Shown here: piece by piece, positions 45,742 through 54,740 of the stretch
Layout of the letters: each line of letters begins with the position of its first letter
Numbering within the stretch: the stretch's first letter is position 1
Assembly: GCF_019976755.1 (NCBI RefSeq)
Contig: NZ_AP023441.1
Location: 1,919,501-1,983,500 of the forward strand
Length of the DNA stretch: 64,000 nt
DNA from: Nostoc sp. MS1
Lineage (GTDB): Bacteria; Cyanobacteriota; Cyanobacteriia; Cyanobacteriales; Nostocaceae
Reading direction: 5' to 3'
Notes under the pieces: generated by a model
What the model was told of the DNA's origin: nothing
What the model saw: the letters and a program-made list of their open reading frames with translations, nothing else
Databases searched by the model: none
Program-made: the position numbers and the translations under genes

Positions 45742-45744
45742 GCA

Positions 45745-47130
45745 ATGACTATAGATAATTCAGCTTCCACAGCATCCCCTTGGTGGTCAGTACCGGGAAA
45801 GGTTTTACGGCGAGAGTTTTTACCTGTACTGACAGATTTACGTCTAGCGATCGCACTCCTATTAATCATCGCTGTTTTTAGCATTACTGGTACTGTCATC
45901 GAACAAGGGCAATCACCAGCATTCTATCAAGCTAACTACCCAGAACACCCGGCCCTATTTGGTTTCCTCACCTGGAAGGTAATTCAAGTAGTTGGTTTAG
46001 ATCATGTTTATCGGACTTGGTGGTTTCTCTCATTACTGGTTTTATTCGGAACTAGCCTGACAGCTTGTACTTTCACCCGTCAATTACCAGCCTTAAAAGC
46101 CGCCCAACGTTGGAAATATTACGAAGAACCACAAAAATTTCAAAAACTCGCTTTAAGTGCAGAACTAGATACTGGTTCTGTCAATTCTTTAATTCAATTA
46201 TTACAAAACCGTAGTTATAAAATTTTTCAAGAAAAAGATGATATCCTCTACGCCCGTAAGGGAATAGTCGGACGTATTGGCCCGATTATCGTGCATATAG
46301 GGATTGTAACTATCCTCTTGGGCGGAATTTGGGGGGCGATGACTGGATTTGTTGCCCAAGAAATGGTTCCTAGTGGCGATACCTTCCAGGTGAAAAATAT
46401 TATCGATGCGGGGCCTTTAGCACCCGCCCAATTCCCCAGAGATTGGTCTGTACGAGTTAATCGTTTTTGGATTGACTACACCCCAAAAGGTGGCATTGAC
46501 CAATTCTACTCAGATATGTCCGTCTTAAATAACGAAGGCAAAGAAGTTGACCACAAAAAGATTTTTGTCAATCAACCTCTGCGTTATCACGGTGTAACTT
46601 TTTATCAAACCGATTGGGGTATTTCTGCTGTGCGTGTCCGCGTTAACAACAGCCCCATTTTCCAGCTACCAATGGTACTGTTGAATACCAAAGGTCAAGG
46701 CCGTATCTGGGGAACTTGGATACCTACTAAGCCGGATATGAGTGAGGGCGTTTCCCTATTAGCCAAAGACTTACAAGGCATGGTGTTAATTTACGATGCT
46801 AAAGGCAAGCTTGTTGATACTGTTCGTAATGGGATGTCTACTCAGGTCAATGGTGTTACTTTGAAAATTTTAGATGTAGTCGGTAGCACTGGCTTACAAA
46901 TCAAAGCCGACCCAGGTATACCAATTGTTTATACTGGCTTTGGTATACTGATGCTTGGTGTGGTGATGAGTTACTTCTCACACTCACAAATCTGGGCATT
47001 ACAAAAAGGCGATCGCTTATATGTTGGTGGTAAAACCAACCGCGCCCAAGTAGCTTTTGAACAAGAAGTTTTAGATATTTTAGACCGTCTTAGTTCACAG
47101 TCTGTGCAAACAAATCATCAACAGTCATAA
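45745..47130 (+). CDS. ccs1: Cytochrome c biogenesis protein Ccs1/ResB
   Basis: A 461-residue ResB-family protein (Ccs1/CcsB), the partner of CcsA in system II cytochrome c maturation, which attaches heme to apocytochromes in the lumen or periplasm. Membrane segments are near 32-52 (RLAIALLLIIAVFSITGTVI), 90-108, 187-206 and 390-412. The large lumenal domain (about 210-385) has the family motif HGVTFYQTDWGISAVRV. The last TM is followed by a cytoplasmic tail. It is co-transcribed with ccdA. No CcsA gene is in the window. Confidence 0.94.
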   Translation: MTIDNSASTASPWWSVPGKVLRREFLPVLTDLRLAIALLLIIAVFSITGTVIEQGQSPAFYQANYPEHPALFGFLTWKVIQVVGLDHVYRTWWFLSLLVLFGTSLTACTFTRQLPALKAAQRWKYYEEPQKFQKLALSAELDTGSVNSLIQLLQNRSYKIFQEKDDILYARKGIVGRIGPIIVHIGIVTILLGGIWGAMTGFVAQEMVPSGDTFQVKNIIDAGPLAPAQFPRDWSVRVNRFWIDYTPKGGIDQFYSDMSVLNNEGKEVDHKKIFVNQPLRYHGVTFYQTDWGISAVRVRVNNSPIFQLPMVLLNTKGQGRIWGTWIPTKPDMSEGVSLLAKDLQGMVLIYDAKGKLVDTVRNGMSTQVNGVTLKILDVVGSTGLQIKADPGIPIVYTGFGILMLGVVMSYFSHSQIWALQKGDRLYVGGKTNRAQVAFEQEVLDILDRLSSQSVQTNHQQS

Positions 47131-47320
47131 ATACAATGGGGAAGGCGTTAATTATAATTATGACTTACGCAACTGGCACAAATAGGGGGTAAGGCTGCAC
47201 TCTACCTGGCGTAACCCAAGCCAAAATTGTACAAGCGATATGATTTCTTTGGAGTCTAGCTTTCCGAGACTGACAAAACTAGTAAAATAAATCTCAATTC
47301 AGCGTTGGTCTTGTAATCGG

Positions 47321-50300
47321 ATGCAATTACACAAGCAAAGACGCAAGCGTGGTGTTATTCTTAGTCTCCCAGGATTTCAGAAACTTCAGGAGGCTAGGCA
47401 ACGGCTAGAGATTTTAGAAAACGATGGAGCAAGATTTACTATCGAAGAACTGAGTTACCGTACTCAGCTTGCTCCTTTTACAGTTTCTAAGGTTTTGGCA
47501 CGAGAGGAAGGCGTTGATAAACAAACCTTGGAATACTTTTTTAGAACCTTCAACTTAGAGCTAACCTCTAACGATTATTTCAGAGCCGGGAAACAAGCAG
47601 AGGAGCAAGGGAGTAAAGGCACAGAACTGAATACATTCCCCCCAAATCATACCGACTGGGGAGAAGCTGTTGATGTCTCGATTTTTTTTGGGCGGACAGA
47701 GGAAGTCAGTAAATTAGAATACTGCATCATACATGACCGTTGCCGACTTGTGGCACTGTTGGGTATGGGGGGAATTGGTAAGACTTCCCTTTCTATTAAG
47801 CTGGCGCAGCAAATTCAAGGCGAGTTTGAGTTTGTGGTATGGCGTAGTCTGCGCAATACTCCACCATTGACGGAGTTGCTATCCAACTTGCTACATTTTT
47901 TTGCTGATGGTCAACTGGTGAATTTATCGGATAATACTGACAATCTGATTTCCCAATTTATGGGGTATTTGCGATCGCACCGTTGTCTGGTCATCCTAGA
48001 TAATGCAGAATCTATCTTAGCTAGTGGTGAATCTTCTGGGCGCTATCAACAAGGTTATGCAGATTATGGTTATCTGCTCAAACAAATCGGTGAAGCAGCG
48101 CATCAAAGCTGTGTGGTGTTAACGAGTCGAGAAAAACCGCCAGAAATAACTGCTTTAGAGGGTGAGAATTTACCTGTACGGTCAATGCAACTTCCGGGGT
48201 TAAGTGCGATCGCTGCTTTAGAATTAATTAAAAGCAAAAGCTTCTTTTCTGGTGCTGATAGCGACTGGCGACAATTAATTCAACATTATGCAGGTAATCC
48301 CCTGGCTTTAAAAATCATCGCCACGACTATTCAAGAATTATTTGCTGGCAATATCACTGAATTTTTTGCCCACGGTTCTACTGTATTTGGTAGTATTTAC
48401 GACTTATTAGCAGAGCAATTTCATCGCCTTTCGCCATTGGAAAAAGACCTAATTTACTGGTTAGCGATTAACCGCGAACCAGCTACTATTAATGATTTAC
48501 GGGCAGATTTGGTCTTACCAGTATCGTCAATGAAACTGCTGGAAGCTCTAGATTCCCTAAGTAGAAGAAGTTTGATTGAAAAAAAATCACTTCCCCTTAT
48601 CTCTGTACAGTTTACATTGCAACCTGTAGTCATGGAGTATGTCACAGGTCAGTTAATTGAGCAAGTATGTACAGAAATCCAAAATACACAAACAAAACCC
48701 CAATTGTTAAATAGTCACGCCTTAATTAAAGCTACTGCTAAAGATTACATTAGAGTTACTCAAACCAAATTAATTCTGCAACCAGTAATCGAAAATCTCC
48801 AGCAAAATCTCCGCAGTAACCAAGCAATTGAAACTCAACTAACGCAGACTTTACAAACAATCAAAAATCAAACCTTTCCTATCAACCTAGAACCCGGATA
48901 CGCAGGTGGGAATATTCTTAATCTCCTGTGTCACTTGCAAGCTGACCTCACAGGCTACGACTTCTCTCAGTTAACGATTTGGCAAGCTTATCTGCAAGAT
49001 ACTCCTCTCAAAAGAGTTAACTTCGCCTATGCTGATTTGTCTAAGTCCATTTTTGCGACAACTTTTAGCAACATCATCACTGTAGCTTTTAGTCCCGATG
49101 GTAAAAAAATAGCTACTGGTCATTTTGATGGGTACTTAATTCTCTGGGATGTAACTAACGGTCAAAAGTTAATTGAAAGCCAAGCGCATATAGGTTTAAC
49201 TTGGTGTGTGGTGTTTAGTCCAAATGGCAATACTTTAGCAACTGTAGGACAAGATGAAACTATCAAAGTTTGGGATGTAAAAACTGGTCAGTGTTTGCAA
49301 ACTTTACAAGGACATAGCGGCGGTGTGGTATGTGTCATCTTCGCCAAAGCTGGCAATATATTAATTAGTAGTAGTGTTGATGCTGATATCAGAGTTTGGG
49401 ATATTAGCAGTGGCGAATGTACTCAAATACTAAAAGGTCATAGCCGGAGAGTTTGGTCAGTGGCTTTGAGTCCTCAAGGCGATATTCTAGCTAGTGGTAG
49501 CGAAGATAGCAGTGTGAAACTATGGAATTTAATTACAGGTGACTGCATTGCCACATTACAAGGTCATACAGACTGGATTAAATCGGTAGCTTTCAATTCT
49601 TCAGGAATCCTTGCTACTGGTAGCTTAGACCAAACTGTGAGACTGTGGGATATAAATAAGCGTGCTTGTCTGGGAGTTTTAGTAGGACATCAAAATGGCA
49701 TACTAGCGATCGCCTTTATTAACGATCAAATCCTCGCTAGCTGTAGTATAGATTGTACAATTCGCCTCTGGGATATTACCACTGGGCAATGTGTGAAAAT
49801 CTTGCCAGGACACGCTAATTCTGTAAATGCGATCGCCTCTAATCCTCAAGGTACTATACTTGCTTCTGGTGCTGATGATTTCTCCCTGAGAATTTGGGAT
49901 ATTGCCACTGGGGAGTGTTTGAAAATCTTCAAAGGTAGGAATAATTGGGTAAAATCAGTAGCTTGGAGTCCTGATGGTAAAGTAATTGCGGCTGGGAATG
50001 AAGACCGCACCGTGAGGTTATGGACAACAAATGGAGAATGTCGTAGCTTATACGGACATACAGACTTAATTTTTGCCGTAGATTTTACCCCTGATGGTCG
50101 TATAGTTGCTAGTGCCAGTGCTGATACCACAGTTAGATTGTGGGATGTAGCCACAGGTGAGTGCATCAAAGTTTTATCTGGGCATATAGGTATGGTAACA
50201 GGGGTTGCCTTTAGTCCTGATGGGAAGTTGTTAGCCAGCACCAGTTATGACAACGCTAGTAGGTTGTGGGATACAGCAACAGGACAACTTTTAACTAAAT

Positions 50301-50902
50301 TCCCCGTCCACTTGGGAATGTCAGTTGCTTTTAGTGCTGATGGGAAAAAGTTAGCGTTTGGTGGATTTGATTATACCGTCACAGTTTGGGACTTAGCCAC
50401 AGGTAAACCCTATCGCCACATTACAGGTCATCATAACTGGGTTTGGTGGATTGCCTTTAGTCCCGATAATAAAACCTTAGCAACGGGTAGTAGTGTAGAG
50501 AGAGTGATTAAACTGTGGGATATCGAGACAGGGGAATGTCTGCAAACACTGCAAGGACATGAACAGATGTTATGGGCGATCGCCTTTAGTCCCGATGGTA
50601 GTATCTTAGTTAGTACCAGCAGTGATAACACAATCAAACTCTGGGATGTCGCTTCCGGGAATTGCTTAGACACTATCGCAGGACATAATCATTGGGTAAT
50701 GTGCGCCGCCTTCAACCCTCAAGGTAATATGCTAGTTGCTGGTGATGGCTATGCTGCTATTAAGATTTGGGATCTAACCACAAAACAGTGTATCAACACC
50801 CTCAAAGCCGAGCAAATTTATGAACGAATGAATATTCACGGAGTTAGAGGTTTAACAGAAGCACAAAAATCAGCGTTGCTAACTTTAGGTGCGGAGTGTT
50901 GA
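47321..50902 (+). CDS. HTH/NB-ARC/WD40 STAND-type protein
   Basis: A 1193-residue signalling ATPase. Residues 1-90 form a helix-turn-helix-like domain (ILSLPGFQKLQEARQRLEI to VDKQTLEYFFRTF). An AP-ATPase/NB-ARC domain follows with Walker A LLGMGGIGKTS near 146-156 and Walker B CLVILDNAES near 223-232. A helical part (about 340-575) links to fourteen WD40 repeats from about residue 582 to 1180, e.g. VAFSPDGKLLASTSYD and KLWDVASGNC. Fourteen repeats fit two seven-bladed propellers. Proteins of this class are common in Nostoc and act as sensors in stress, cell death or defence, but no ligand is known here. No effector nuclease or protease domain was seen on the protein. Confidence 0.92.
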   Translation: MQLHKQRRKRGVILSLPGFQKLQEARQRLEILENDGARFTIEELSYRTQLAPFTVSKVLAREEGVDKQTLEYFFRTFNLELTSNDYFRAGKQAEEQGSKGTELNTFPPNHTDWGEAVDVSIFFGRTEEVSKLEYCIIHDRCRLVALLGMGGIGKTSLSIKLAQQIQGEFEFVVWRSLRNTPPLTELLSNLLHFFADGQLVNLSDNTDNLISQFMGYLRSHRCLVILDNAESILASGESSGRYQQGYADYGYLLKQIGEAAHQSCVVLTSREKPPEITALEGENLPVRSMQLPGLSAIAALELIKSKSFFSGADSDWRQLIQHYAGNPLALKIIATTIQELFAGNITEFFAHGSTVFGSIYDLLAEQFHRLSPLEKDLIYWLAINREPATINDLRADLVLPVSSMKLLEALDSLSRRSLIEKKSLPLISVQFTLQPVVMEYVTGQLIEQVCTEIQNTQTKPQLLNSHALIKATAKDYIRVTQTKLILQPVIENLQQNLRSNQAIETQLTQTLQTIKNQTFPINLEPGYAGGNILNLLCHLQADLTGYDFSQLTIWQAYLQDTPLKRVNFAYADLSKSIFATTFSNIITVAFSPDGKKIATGHFDGYLILWDVTNGQKLIESQAHIGLTWCVVFSPNGNTLATVGQDETIKVWDVKTGQCLQTLQGHSGGVVCVIFAKAGNILISSSVDADIRVWDISSGECTQILKGHSRRVWSVALSPQGDILASGSEDSSVKLWNLITGDCIATLQGHTDWIKSVAFNSSGILATGSLDQTVRLWDINKRACLGVLVGHQNGILAIAFINDQILASCSIDCTIRLWDITTGQCVKILPGHANSVNAIASNPQGTILASGADDFSLRIWDIATGECLKIFKGRNNWVKSVAWSPDGKVIAAGNEDRTVRLWTTNGECRSLYGHTDLIFAVDFTPDGRIVASASADTTVRLWDVATGECIKVLSGHIGMVTGVAFSPDGKLLASTSYDNASRLWDTATGQLLTKFPVHLGMSVAFSADGKKLAFGGFDYTVTVWDLATGKPYRHITGHHNWVWWIAFSPDNKTLATGSSVERVIKLWDIETGECLQTLQGHEQMLWAIAFSPDGSILVSTSSDNTIKLWDVASGNCLDTIAGHNHWVMCAAFNPQGNMLVAGDGYAAIKIWDLTTKQCINTLKAEQIYERMNIHGVRGLTEAQKSALLTLGAEC

Positions 50903-50941
50903 TCTGACTTTTCACGTTATACCACGTATTCAATGAAATAG

Positions 50942-51240
50942 TATGAGATAGATAAATCTAGTTCTACTACTCATCGACGAGTATCTGAGATAGATGAATC
51001 CAGTTCTACTACTCATCGACGAGTATCTGAGATAGATGAATCCAGTTCTACTACTCATCGATGAGTATCTGTGATACATGAATCCAGTTCTACCACTCAT
51101 TGATGAGTATCTGAGATAGATGAATCCAGTTCTACTACTCATCGACGAGTATCTGTGATAGATAAATCCAGTTCTACTACTCATCGACGAGTATTTGTGC
51201 TAGATGAATCCAGTTCTACCACTCATCGACGAGTATTTAC
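50942..51240. repeat. Array of seven 42-bp tandem repeats with embedded palindrome
   Basis: Seven copies of a 42-base unit, such as GAGTATCTGAGATAGATGAA followed by TCCAGTTCTACTACTCATCGAC, with few changes between copies. At each junction is the palindromic block TACTCATCGATGAGTA (perfect in one copy) or its near variants TACTCATCGACGAGTA and TACTCATTGATGAGTA. The array starts about 40 bp after the WD40 gene and runs to the stop of the convergent 159-residue gene. One minus-strand ORF of 84 codons covers part of it but is made of the repeat only and is not considered a gene. Confidence 0.9.
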
Positions 51241-51720
51241 TTATGAAGCGTTGACAGCTTTTGCAGATTTACCTTTACTAATAGCCTTAAAACGCTCCCC
51301 TAACTGTTCAGCCACAGATTTTAAACCAGGAGTTTTTTTTGCTGCTGTTTTAACGTAATCATAAACTGTCAAACTACTAGTCATGGTTTCACTACCAACG
51401 GCAAGTAGAGTATCATCAACTTGCTCAGTGATTTGACGCATAGAGATTAATATCTCGTTGAGCGTAGTAGCTAATTGATAATCACAGACAAATTCCCCAA
51501 CATTAAAACTAGCTGGCAGAATTTCGGGGTTAGACTGAGCAGCCATAATGCTATTGTTAACAAAAGCTAGGCTTTTATCACCCATTTTCACTAACTTACG
51601 CCGTTCTTCCATGCTAAGAGTGATGAGAAAAGGTAATTTATTTTGGATGGTTTGTAGCGCTGCTTTGATTTCTTTGATATCTTCTGGCGACAGAGTGGCG
51701 TTAATATTTTGGTAGGGCAT
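51241..51720 (-). CDS. Hypothetical helical protein
   Basis: A 159-residue protein read from ATG 51720 (the longer frame adds 13 unlikely residues). It is mostly helical and charged: LSPEDIKEIKAALQTIQNKL near the start, LATTLNEILISMRQITEQVD in the middle, and a lysine-rich end GKSAKAVNAS. It resembles small four-helix-type cyanobacterial proteins of unknown function, but no family is certain. Its stop is at the edge of the 42-bp array. Its promoter region is probably cut off by the IS inserted at 51772, which may have changed its expression. Confidence 0.7.
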   Translation of the reverse strand: MPYQNINATLSPEDIKEIKAALQTIQNKLPFLITLSMEERRKLVKMGDKSLAFVNNSIMAAQSNPEILPASFNVGEFVCDYQLATTLNEILISMRQITEQVDDTLLAVGSETMTSSLTVYDYVKTAAKKTPGLKSVAEQLGERFKAISKGKSAKAVNAS

Positions 51721-51771
51721 CCTATATTCACCGTGGAAATTATAGATATGAAGTAGCAATACTTGCTAAGT

Positions 51772-53455
51772 ATATAGGGCTGGCTGAATAAGGGCGAAAG
51801 ATAGCAGAATGAAGAGTTTCAGGGTCAGGAAAGAAAAATAAGGTGAAAAGAAAAAGGGTAAGATAAGTAAAAATCCTTGTAGCAAGTTGCGTTAAAATGT
51901 ATCGAAGAGCGCAAAAGCAAGAAAAAGCAGCAGAAAACTTTGAACTACCCTTTGGGGGAAAACTAGCGTCAGATAACCGATGGGTAATCATGGCGAACAT
52001 GATACCTTGGTCAAAATTTGAAGCAGAGTACGCAGAAATATTTTCAGCAAGAATGGGAGCGCCAGCCAAAACATTTAGAATGGCGTTGGGAGCATTAATA
52101 ATTAAAGAAAAATTAGGAATAAGTGACAGAGAGACAGTAGAACAAATTCGGGAGAACCCGTATCTGCAATACTTTATAGGAATGTCAGCATATAGTAATG
52201 AATCTGCATTTGACCCGTCAATGCTAGTTCATTTTAGAGAAAGGATAGATATAGAATTAGTCAATAAAATCAATCAAGAAATAGTCAGGAAGATGTTAGA
52301 AAATAAACAGGAGGTAGAAGTAAGAGCAAAAAAGCCAGAGGTCGAGGATTCAAAAAGTAAGCCAGCCAATAGAGGAAAATTAATATTAGATGCTAGTTGT
52401 GCGCCAGCAGACATAAGTTATCCGACAGATTTAGGATTATTAAATCAAGCCAGAAAGCAAACAGAAACAATCATAGATACATTATATAAGTCCTTATTAG
52501 TAAGAAATATCAACAAACCAAGAACCTACAGAAACAAAGCAAGAAAGGATTATTTAGCAGTAGCCAAGAAAAGAAAACCAACAGTTAAAGAAAGAAGGAA
52601 AGCTATCAGAAAGCAACTGCAATATATCAACAGAAATTTAACTCATATTCAGCAGCTAATAAATTTAGGTGCGTCACTATTAAAACTGAGCAACAGTCAA
52701 TATAAGATGTTGCTAGTAGTAGCAGAAGTTTATCGTCAACAGTTATGGTTATATGAAAATCAAAAAATTAGTATACAAGACCGCATTGTCAGTTTAAACC
52801 AACCACACATTCGTCCGATTATCCGAGGTAAAGCCGGGAGAACAGTAGAGTTTGGGGCTAAGTTTTCAGCTAGTTACTATGATGGCTATGTATTTTTAGA
52901 CCATATTAGTTGGGACAACTTTAACGAATCAGGAGACTTAAAATCACAAGTAGAAGCATACAAAAACTACACCGGATATTATCCTGAATCAGTTCATGTT
53001 GATAAGATTTATCGGACGAGGGAGAATCGAGCTTGGTGTCAAGAAAGGGGAATTAGAATTAGTGGCCCACCACTAGGTAGACCCCCCCAAAATGTCAGCC
53101 CTGAAAAGAAGAAACAAGCCGCTTATGACGAAAGGATTCGTAATTGTATTGAGGGCAAGTTTGGACAAGGTAAACGAAGATTTAGCCTTGGTAGAGTTAT
53201 GGCTAAACTTCCTCATACTTCTTTCACCGCTATTGCCATAACTTTTTTAGTTATGAATCTTTCTACTCTGCTATTACGGCTTTTTTGTGTATTTTTTTGC
53301 CTATTTTTCAAAACTGAGTCTTTTTTTACTTCTTCTATTATCGAAACTGATATTTCATTAAACCTTAAACAACAAAAACTTATCTTTTTTCTGGACTGAC
53401 TACTTAATCAATTTTTCTCTTCCTTTGAAATGACTTTTTCAGCAAGCCCTATATA
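51772..53455 (+). mobile_element. Complete insertion sequence with terminal inverted repeats (IS5/IS1182-like)
   Basis: One transposase gene flanked by imperfect inverted repeats: left GGGCTGGCTGAATAA (51778-51792) and right TTTTTCAGCAAGCCC (53435-53449), whose complement is GGGCTTGCTGAAAAA (13 of 15 match). Both ends are bordered by TATATA (51772-51777 and 53450-53455), so the target duplication is within TATATA, probably TATA or the whole 6 bp, but the palindrome prevents a sure boundary. The IS lies between the 159-residue gene and the HNH gene. The transposase is intact, so the copy may still be active. Confidence 0.85.
51897..53399 (+). CDS. IS transposase (DDE, DUF772 type)
   Basis: A 500-residue transposase. 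The N-terminus has a DUF772-type domain (KTFRMALGALIIKEKLGISD, ETVEQIRENPYLQYFIGM and FDPSMLVHFRER). The DDE catalytic region shows LILDASCAPADISYPTD (first D near 164), ESVHVDKIYRTRENRAWC (second D near 368) and the E in IEGKFGQGKRRFSLGRVM (near 419). This arrangement is that of IS1182/IS5-group elements with a long spacer between the first two acidic residues. The frame is full length. It extends close to the right inverted repeat, and the last 60 residues, hydrophobic and unusual, may be read-through of the end region. Confidence 0.9.
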   Translation: MYRRAQKQEKAAENFELPFGGKLASDNRWVIMANMIPWSKFEAEYAEIFSARMGAPAKTFRMALGALIIKEKLGISDRETVEQIRENPYLQYFIGMSAYSNESAFDPSMLVHFRERIDIELVNKINQEIVRKMLENKQEVEVRAKKPEVEDSKSKPANRGKLILDASCAPADISYPTDLGLLNQARKQTETIIDTLYKSLLVRNINKPRTYRNKARKDYLAVAKKRKPTVKERRKAIRKQLQYINRNLTHIQQLINLGASLLKLSNSQYKMLLVVAEVYRQQLWLYENQKISIQDRIVSLNQPHIRPIIRGKAGRTVEFGAKFSASYYDGYVFLDHISWDNFNESGDLKSQVEAYKNYTGYYPESVHVDKIYRTRENRAWCQERGIRISGPPLGRPPQNVSPEKKKQAAYDERIRNCIEGKFGQGKRRFSLGRVMAKLPHTSFTAIAITFLVMNLSTLLLRLFCVFFCLFFKTESFFTSSIIETDISLNLKQQKLIFFLD

Positions 53456-53490
53456 ATTCCCATCTGTGACAACAAATGCACAAAATCACT

Positions 53491-53928
53491 CTATTTACTG
53501 ATTCGTTTTAGTGCTGATGCTGATGGATACTGACCAGACAGGATTAAAACTTGACGTTCTATAATCCGCTCATCAGCGTTAAAATCCAAAATGCGAGATG
53601 TTACTTCTCCAATATCTGTGAGAGGTTGAATTACAGCCTCATCTAATTGAAAATGTTCCCCCCAAAAGTCTCTACGGGGGTTAAAAAACCGTACAAGTTC
53701 TCCTGTACGCCAATTAATTGAGCCTAAATCAGTTCCTTTTTGTAAATTACAGAAAACACAGGCATAACAGAGATTCTCTGGTGTTGTGGAACCACCATGT
53801 TTTACGCTGATTATATGGTCAACTTGAAAACTCAAACCGTCTGCTTCAGGGATTAAGCAATACTCACACAGACAATCAGAACGATTAATAACTATAGCGT
53901 TTCCCATTCTGCTTAGGTACAAAATCAC
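53491..53928 (-). CDS. HNH endonuclease
   Basis: A 145-residue HNH nuclease. The core is CEYCLIPEADGLSFQVDHII, then KHGGSTTPENLCYACVFCN, which holds the two CxxC zinc pairs, the D-H catalytic pair and the N of the HNH fold. A C-terminal helical part (RRDFWGEHFQLDEAVIQPLT) is shared with cyanobacterial homologs. The start is a GTG at 53928 that lies at the edge of a GC-rich repeat (53929-53990), which also provides the GGGGAGG ribosome site; the original 5' end may therefore have been replaced. A partner gene is at 54058. Role unknown. Confidence 0.88.
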   Translation of the reverse strand: MILYLSRMGNAIVINRSDCLCEYCLIPEADGLSFQVDHIISVKHGGSTTPENLCYACVFCNLQKGTDLGSINWRTGELVRFFNPRRDFWGEHFQLDEAVIQPLTDIGEVTSRILDFNADERIIERQVLILSGQYPSASALKRISK

Positions 53929-53990
53929 CCCTCCCCAACCCTCCCCTTGGCAAGGGGAGGGTGCGCGATAGCGCGGGTGGGGTGTATTTC
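53929..53990. repeat. GC-rich hairpin repeat between the HNH gene and its neighbour
   Basis: Contains CCTCCCCTTGGCAAGGGGAGG, a perfect stem, and GCGCGATAGCGC. The type is similar to the hairpins at 15818-15902. It forms the 5' border of the HNH gene. Confidence 0.65.
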
Positions 53991-54057
53991 ATGTGCTTGG
54001 GAATTGCTATAAACGCCGGAGTTCTATACTAATATAAGGACTTGACACTGGAAATAC

Positions 54058-54312
54058 CTACTCTGCCTTGATATACTGGTGAGCTTTTGCTTTTGCTAAT
54101 CTCATAATATGTTCTAATGTCAAGAAATGATTTAATTCTTTTTTCTCATCTGGTGTAATCTCGCCCATTTTATGTTGATAAACCAGATATTCCAAACGCT
54201 CTTTAGCTACTGCTGATAGTTGAAAATTGACAACACTTTGAGGAGTAGTACCAGCAGCAATAAAATCTATAATTTCGTCGTAGACTTTTGCTGTATTTAT
54301 AGATGTAGTCAT
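54058..54312 (-). CDS. Small helical protein upstream of the HNH gene
   Basis: An 84-residue, mostly helical protein (YDEIIDFIAAGTTPQSVVNF, then KERLEYLVYQHKMGEITPDE and ALAKAKAHQYIKAE-like end). No known family could be named. In cyanobacteria small genes of this kind often sit directly before HNH genes of the type found at 53491, so the pair may be a functional unit, such as a toxin-antitoxin-like or regulatory couple. That is an inference from order only. In this copy a repeat of about 60 bp separates them. Confidence 0.7.
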   Translation of the reverse strand: MTTSINTAKVYDEIIDFIAAGTTPQSVVNFQLSAVAKERLEYLVYQHKMGEITPDEKKELNHFLTLEHIMRLAKAKAHQYIKAE

Positions 54313-54740
54313 ATATTTACCTCTTTAATCTGAATATACTACTTTTATAGCTTTCCTTAGCTTAGTGAGATATTGGTAAAAATAATTAAACACAGATGTT
54401 GGCGCAGCCTTTGCTACGCAACGCTACCGCGATCCCGCAGGGTACGCAGATAAATTTGTAACTTAGCAGATTAGAAAACCCTATAACGGTTTGTCTAAGC
54501 TAAATACTCTGGCGATAAGTAGAAATCCTCCGCGTTCCTCTGCGCTAACCTCCGCGCCCCTACCGAAGTTTGCTCAACGGGGGGAACCCCCGCACCGCAA
54601 CTTCTCTCTGCGTTTAAAAAGGATAACTTTGTACCTCACTTACTCAGAAATGAATTAATCCTAAAATTATTTCAATGTTTCTACTCAAATCAGAGTGTTC
54701 TTGAGGGATAATAAATACACTTGCCCACATAAGCACCGTT
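54313..54740. repeat. Repeat-rich intergenic region upstream of the kinase-TPR gene
   Basis: A 428-bp gap. At 54400-54440 lies a small-repeat cluster (GTTGGCGCAGCC, CTACGCAACGCTACCGCGAT, CGCAGGGTACGC) related to the insert in mfd. At 54590-54656 a segment with CTCTGCGTTTAAAA and TACCTCACTTAC is like the one at 12110. The kinase promoter should be in 54657-54740. Confidence 0.6.

Noticed and set aside
50930..51184. 84-codon minus-strand ORF with repeated MSSRTGFIYLRYSS
   Set aside because: It consists only of the 42-bp tandem repeat, and 42 is divisible by three, so any open frame repeats. The plus-strand frame shows the same behaviour with stops in two units. No start site or composition of a real gene.
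50942..51240. CRISPR array
   Set aside because: The repeats follow each other directly with no unique spacers, and no cas genes are in the window.
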